From positions 1 through 6,066 of the forward strand of contig CALEFT010000002.1 in NCBI GenBank assembly GCA_937876985.1: a stretch of 6,066 nt of DNA, given 5' to 3'. This DNA is from an uncultured Clostridia bacterium. GTDB taxonomy: Bacteria; Bacillota; Clostridia; Saccharofermentanales; Saccharofermentanaceae. The notes under the pieces were generated by a model. It had not been told where the DNA came from. It ran no database searches and saw only the letters and a list, made by a program, of their open reading frames with translations. The position numbers were made by a program, and so were the translations under genes. Below are positions 4,767 through 6,066 of this stretch, piece by piece. How positions within the stretch are numbered: position 1 is the stretch's first letter; every line of letters begins with the position of its first letter.

Positions 4767-6066
4767 ATGTTAGAACAGATGAAGCGTCGTGTTTCCAGCA
4801 TATTAGCAGTAGTACTTTTAATTGTATCTATTTGCTGCTTTAATGCTGATGGGGGAAAGGCTAATGCTGCACAAAGTGATATAACAAATGCTATTAATAC
4901 TATGTCACAGTATGCAACAGTAGTAAAAGGAGATTTTGCAAATGGCAATCACTCAATTGCTCCTATTGCAATCGGTGGTAATATTACAGCAGAGTCTTTC
5001 ATGATGAACTATTCTGCAAATGCAGGTAGAAATTATTTTGCTGAATACAAGTGGGACCTTGTTCTTGCTGGTACAGTTGATAACAATAATGATGTTCTAG
5101 GTCTTGGTATTTCTACAACAAATGAACATAACTGGTCTGAGTATGATTTTGCAATCACAAATCCAACAACTTCTAATAACTTCAGATCTATGTGGGTTGG
5201 AACAGAGCAGATTGTACCTAATTTCGAGTCATTGTTCACAACATTTGATTCTGAAGACGCAGCTGGTTTCCCAATTGACTTTGATTCTGTAGACCAAGGC
5301 TTCAGAGATTTAGCACAAAGAATTGATAGATATGCTTCTGAATCTCATCCAAATATTGGTACTGTAAATTATACTAATGGTATTTATACTCTTACAGGTA
5401 CTGATGCAACAGTAAACGTATTCAACGTTGACCTAAGTCAGGGTGATTCTCAGAGATTTGATATTTATGTTCCAACAGGAAGTAAGGTTGTTATTAATCT
5501 TACAGGTGTTTCTTCAACTGATACTGTTGTTAACAATGTAAATCTTTATTATGATAATGTTCTCCAGGGAACAAATGGTGGTTCCGATGTTATCACAGGT
5601 GAGAATTCTGGTGTTTATGCAACAATCCCTAACAGAAACGTAGTATTCAGTTCTACATCTATTACAGGTGATATGTTTGTAATTAGAACAGGTTCTGTAA
5701 TTGCTCCATATGCAAATATTGCTGGATACGATTCTAACAACAACGGATTTACTTACGCTGAGTCTTATTCAGCAAATTGTCAGTATCATGGTGCAAACCT
5801 TGGTGGTGATTTCTCTTGGTTGAATGTTCTTGAAGGTTCAAATGGAGAGACAACAACTACAGAAACAACAACTACTGAAACTACAACAACAGAGACAACA
5901 ACTACGGAAACTACAACAACAGAGACAACAACTACTGAACCAACAACATCAGAAACAACAACAGAAGCTACAACTACTGAACCAACAACATCAGAGACAA
6001 CAACAGAAGCTACAACTACTGAACCAACAACATCAGAAACAACAACAGAAGCTACAACTACTGAAC
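4767..6066 (+). CDS. Secreted choice-of-anchor A family surface protein (3' end cut off by window)
   Basis: 433 codons are visible with no stop, so the gene continues past the window. GGAGGG (4753-4758) lies eight bases before ATG 4767. The N-terminus is a Sec signal peptide: K6-R7-R8, a hydrophobic core at about 12-25, and ANA at 32-34, predicting cleavage near residue 34-35. Residues about 46-352 resemble the choice-of-anchor A domain (a recalled TIGR family; no search run). An early block IAPIAIGGNIT (64-74) is followed by YTLTGTDATVNVFNVDLS (207-224), VYVPTG-like IYVPTG (233-238), VVINLTG (241-247) and GSVIAPYANIAG (309-320). Residues from 361 are a Thr/Glu-rich, mucin-like stalk of short repeats. 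Family members are exported proteins, some with collagen-binding-like regions, that end in one of several anchors; this one's anchor lies beyond the window. A role in adhesion is inferred. It has its own promoter and is unlinked transcriptionally to the kinase. Confidence 0.88.
   Translation, partial: MLEQMKRRVSSILAVVLLIVSICCFNADGGKANAAQSDITNAINTMSQYATVVKGDFANGNHSIAPIAIGGNITAESFMMNYSANAGRNYFAEYKWDLVLAGTVDNNNDVLGLGISTTNEHNWSEYDFAITNPTTSNNFRSMWVGTEQIVPNFESLFTTFDSEDAAGFPIDFDSVDQGFRDLAQRIDRYASESHPNIGTVNYTNGIYTLTGTDATVNVFNVDLSQGDSQRFDIYVPTGSKVVINLTGVSSTDTVVNNVNLYYDNVLQGTNGGSDVITGENSGVYATIPNRNVVFSSTSITGDMFVIRTGSVIAPYANIAGYDSNNNGFTYAESYSANCQYHGANLGGDFSWLNVLEGSNGETTTTETTTTETTTTETTTTETTTTETTTTEPTTSETTTEATTTEPTTSETTTEATTTEPTTSETTTEATTTE
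5850..5939 (+). repeat. Six TTTTE repeats (15-bp units) in the surface protein
   Basis: Six in-frame copies of Thr-Thr-Thr-Thr-Glu follow E361. At DNA level the units pair into a 30-bp higher-order repeat: 5865-5894 and 5895-5924 are identical apart from one synonymous base (ACT versus ACG). Such tracts usually form an extended, often O-glycosylated stalk. Confidence 0.9.
5940..6065 (+). repeat. Three 42-bp repeats encoding PTTSETTTEATTTE
   Basis: Copies are 5940-5981, 5982-6023 and 6024-6065. They are identical except for one synonymous change (GAG at 5994-5996 in copy 2, GAA in the others). The window ends in what looks like the first base of a fourth proline codon, so the array probably continues. 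Near-identity points to recent duplication or gene conversion. Confidence 0.93.

Noticed and set aside
4767..4850. Lipoprotein signal (lipobox) in the surface protein
   Set aside because: The cysteines at residues 23-24 are preceded by V-S-I, which does not fit the lipobox; a standard AxA-type cleavage site follows at 32-34.

Overview
The window looks like chromosomal DNA of a low-GC Gram-positive bacterium. I would place it in the Clostridia, most plausibly Lachnospiraceae near Butyrivibrio/Pseudobutyrivibrio. The grounds are strong GGAGG-type ribosome binding sites, consensus sigma-A promoters, U-tract terminators, AAG/GAG-rich codon use in the highly expressed genes, Firmicutes-like trigger factor, ClpX and ROK kinase sequences, and a threonine-rich surface protein. 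The genus is inferred from overall character; no search was run.

Layout, left to right; all genes are on the plus strand. Positions 1-116 hold two copies of a 61-bp-period non-coding repeat, each able to fold into a long imperfect hairpin. Positions 117-264 are non-coding with one 9-bp inverted repeat. A consensus promoter (265-293) drives a tRNA-Arg(ACG) with encoded CCA (348-424) and its own terminator (429-456). A second promoter (495-524) drives tig (trigger factor, 598-1911), which ends at a strong terminator (1946-1982). A 262-bp gap follows, and then clpX (2174-3526) and a ROK-family sugar kinase, probably glucokinase (3591-4553). These two genes are 64 bp apart with no terminator between them, so they probably share a transcript, which ends at the terminator at 4596-4626. 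Another promoter (4691-4719) drives a secreted choice-of-anchor A type surface protein (from 4767), which runs off the right end inside a Thr/Glu repeat tract.

The genes fall into three jobs. Protein quality control is represented by trigger factor, the ribosome-associated chaperone, and ClpX, the unfoldase of the ClpXP protease. Sugar phosphorylation is represented by the ROK kinase. Cell-surface adhesion is represented by the anchor-A protein. The widespread tig-clpP-clpX cluster lacks clpP here, and the ClpP-docking loop of ClpX reads YGF instead of the usual I/L/V-GF.

Most of the window is ordinary housekeeping sequence and I see no clear new multi-gene system. The items most worth a second look are the 61-bp hairpin repeats, the missing clpP together with the altered ClpX docking loop, two intergenic hairpins sharing a CG-AAAAG-CG tip, and the repeat-bearing surface protein.
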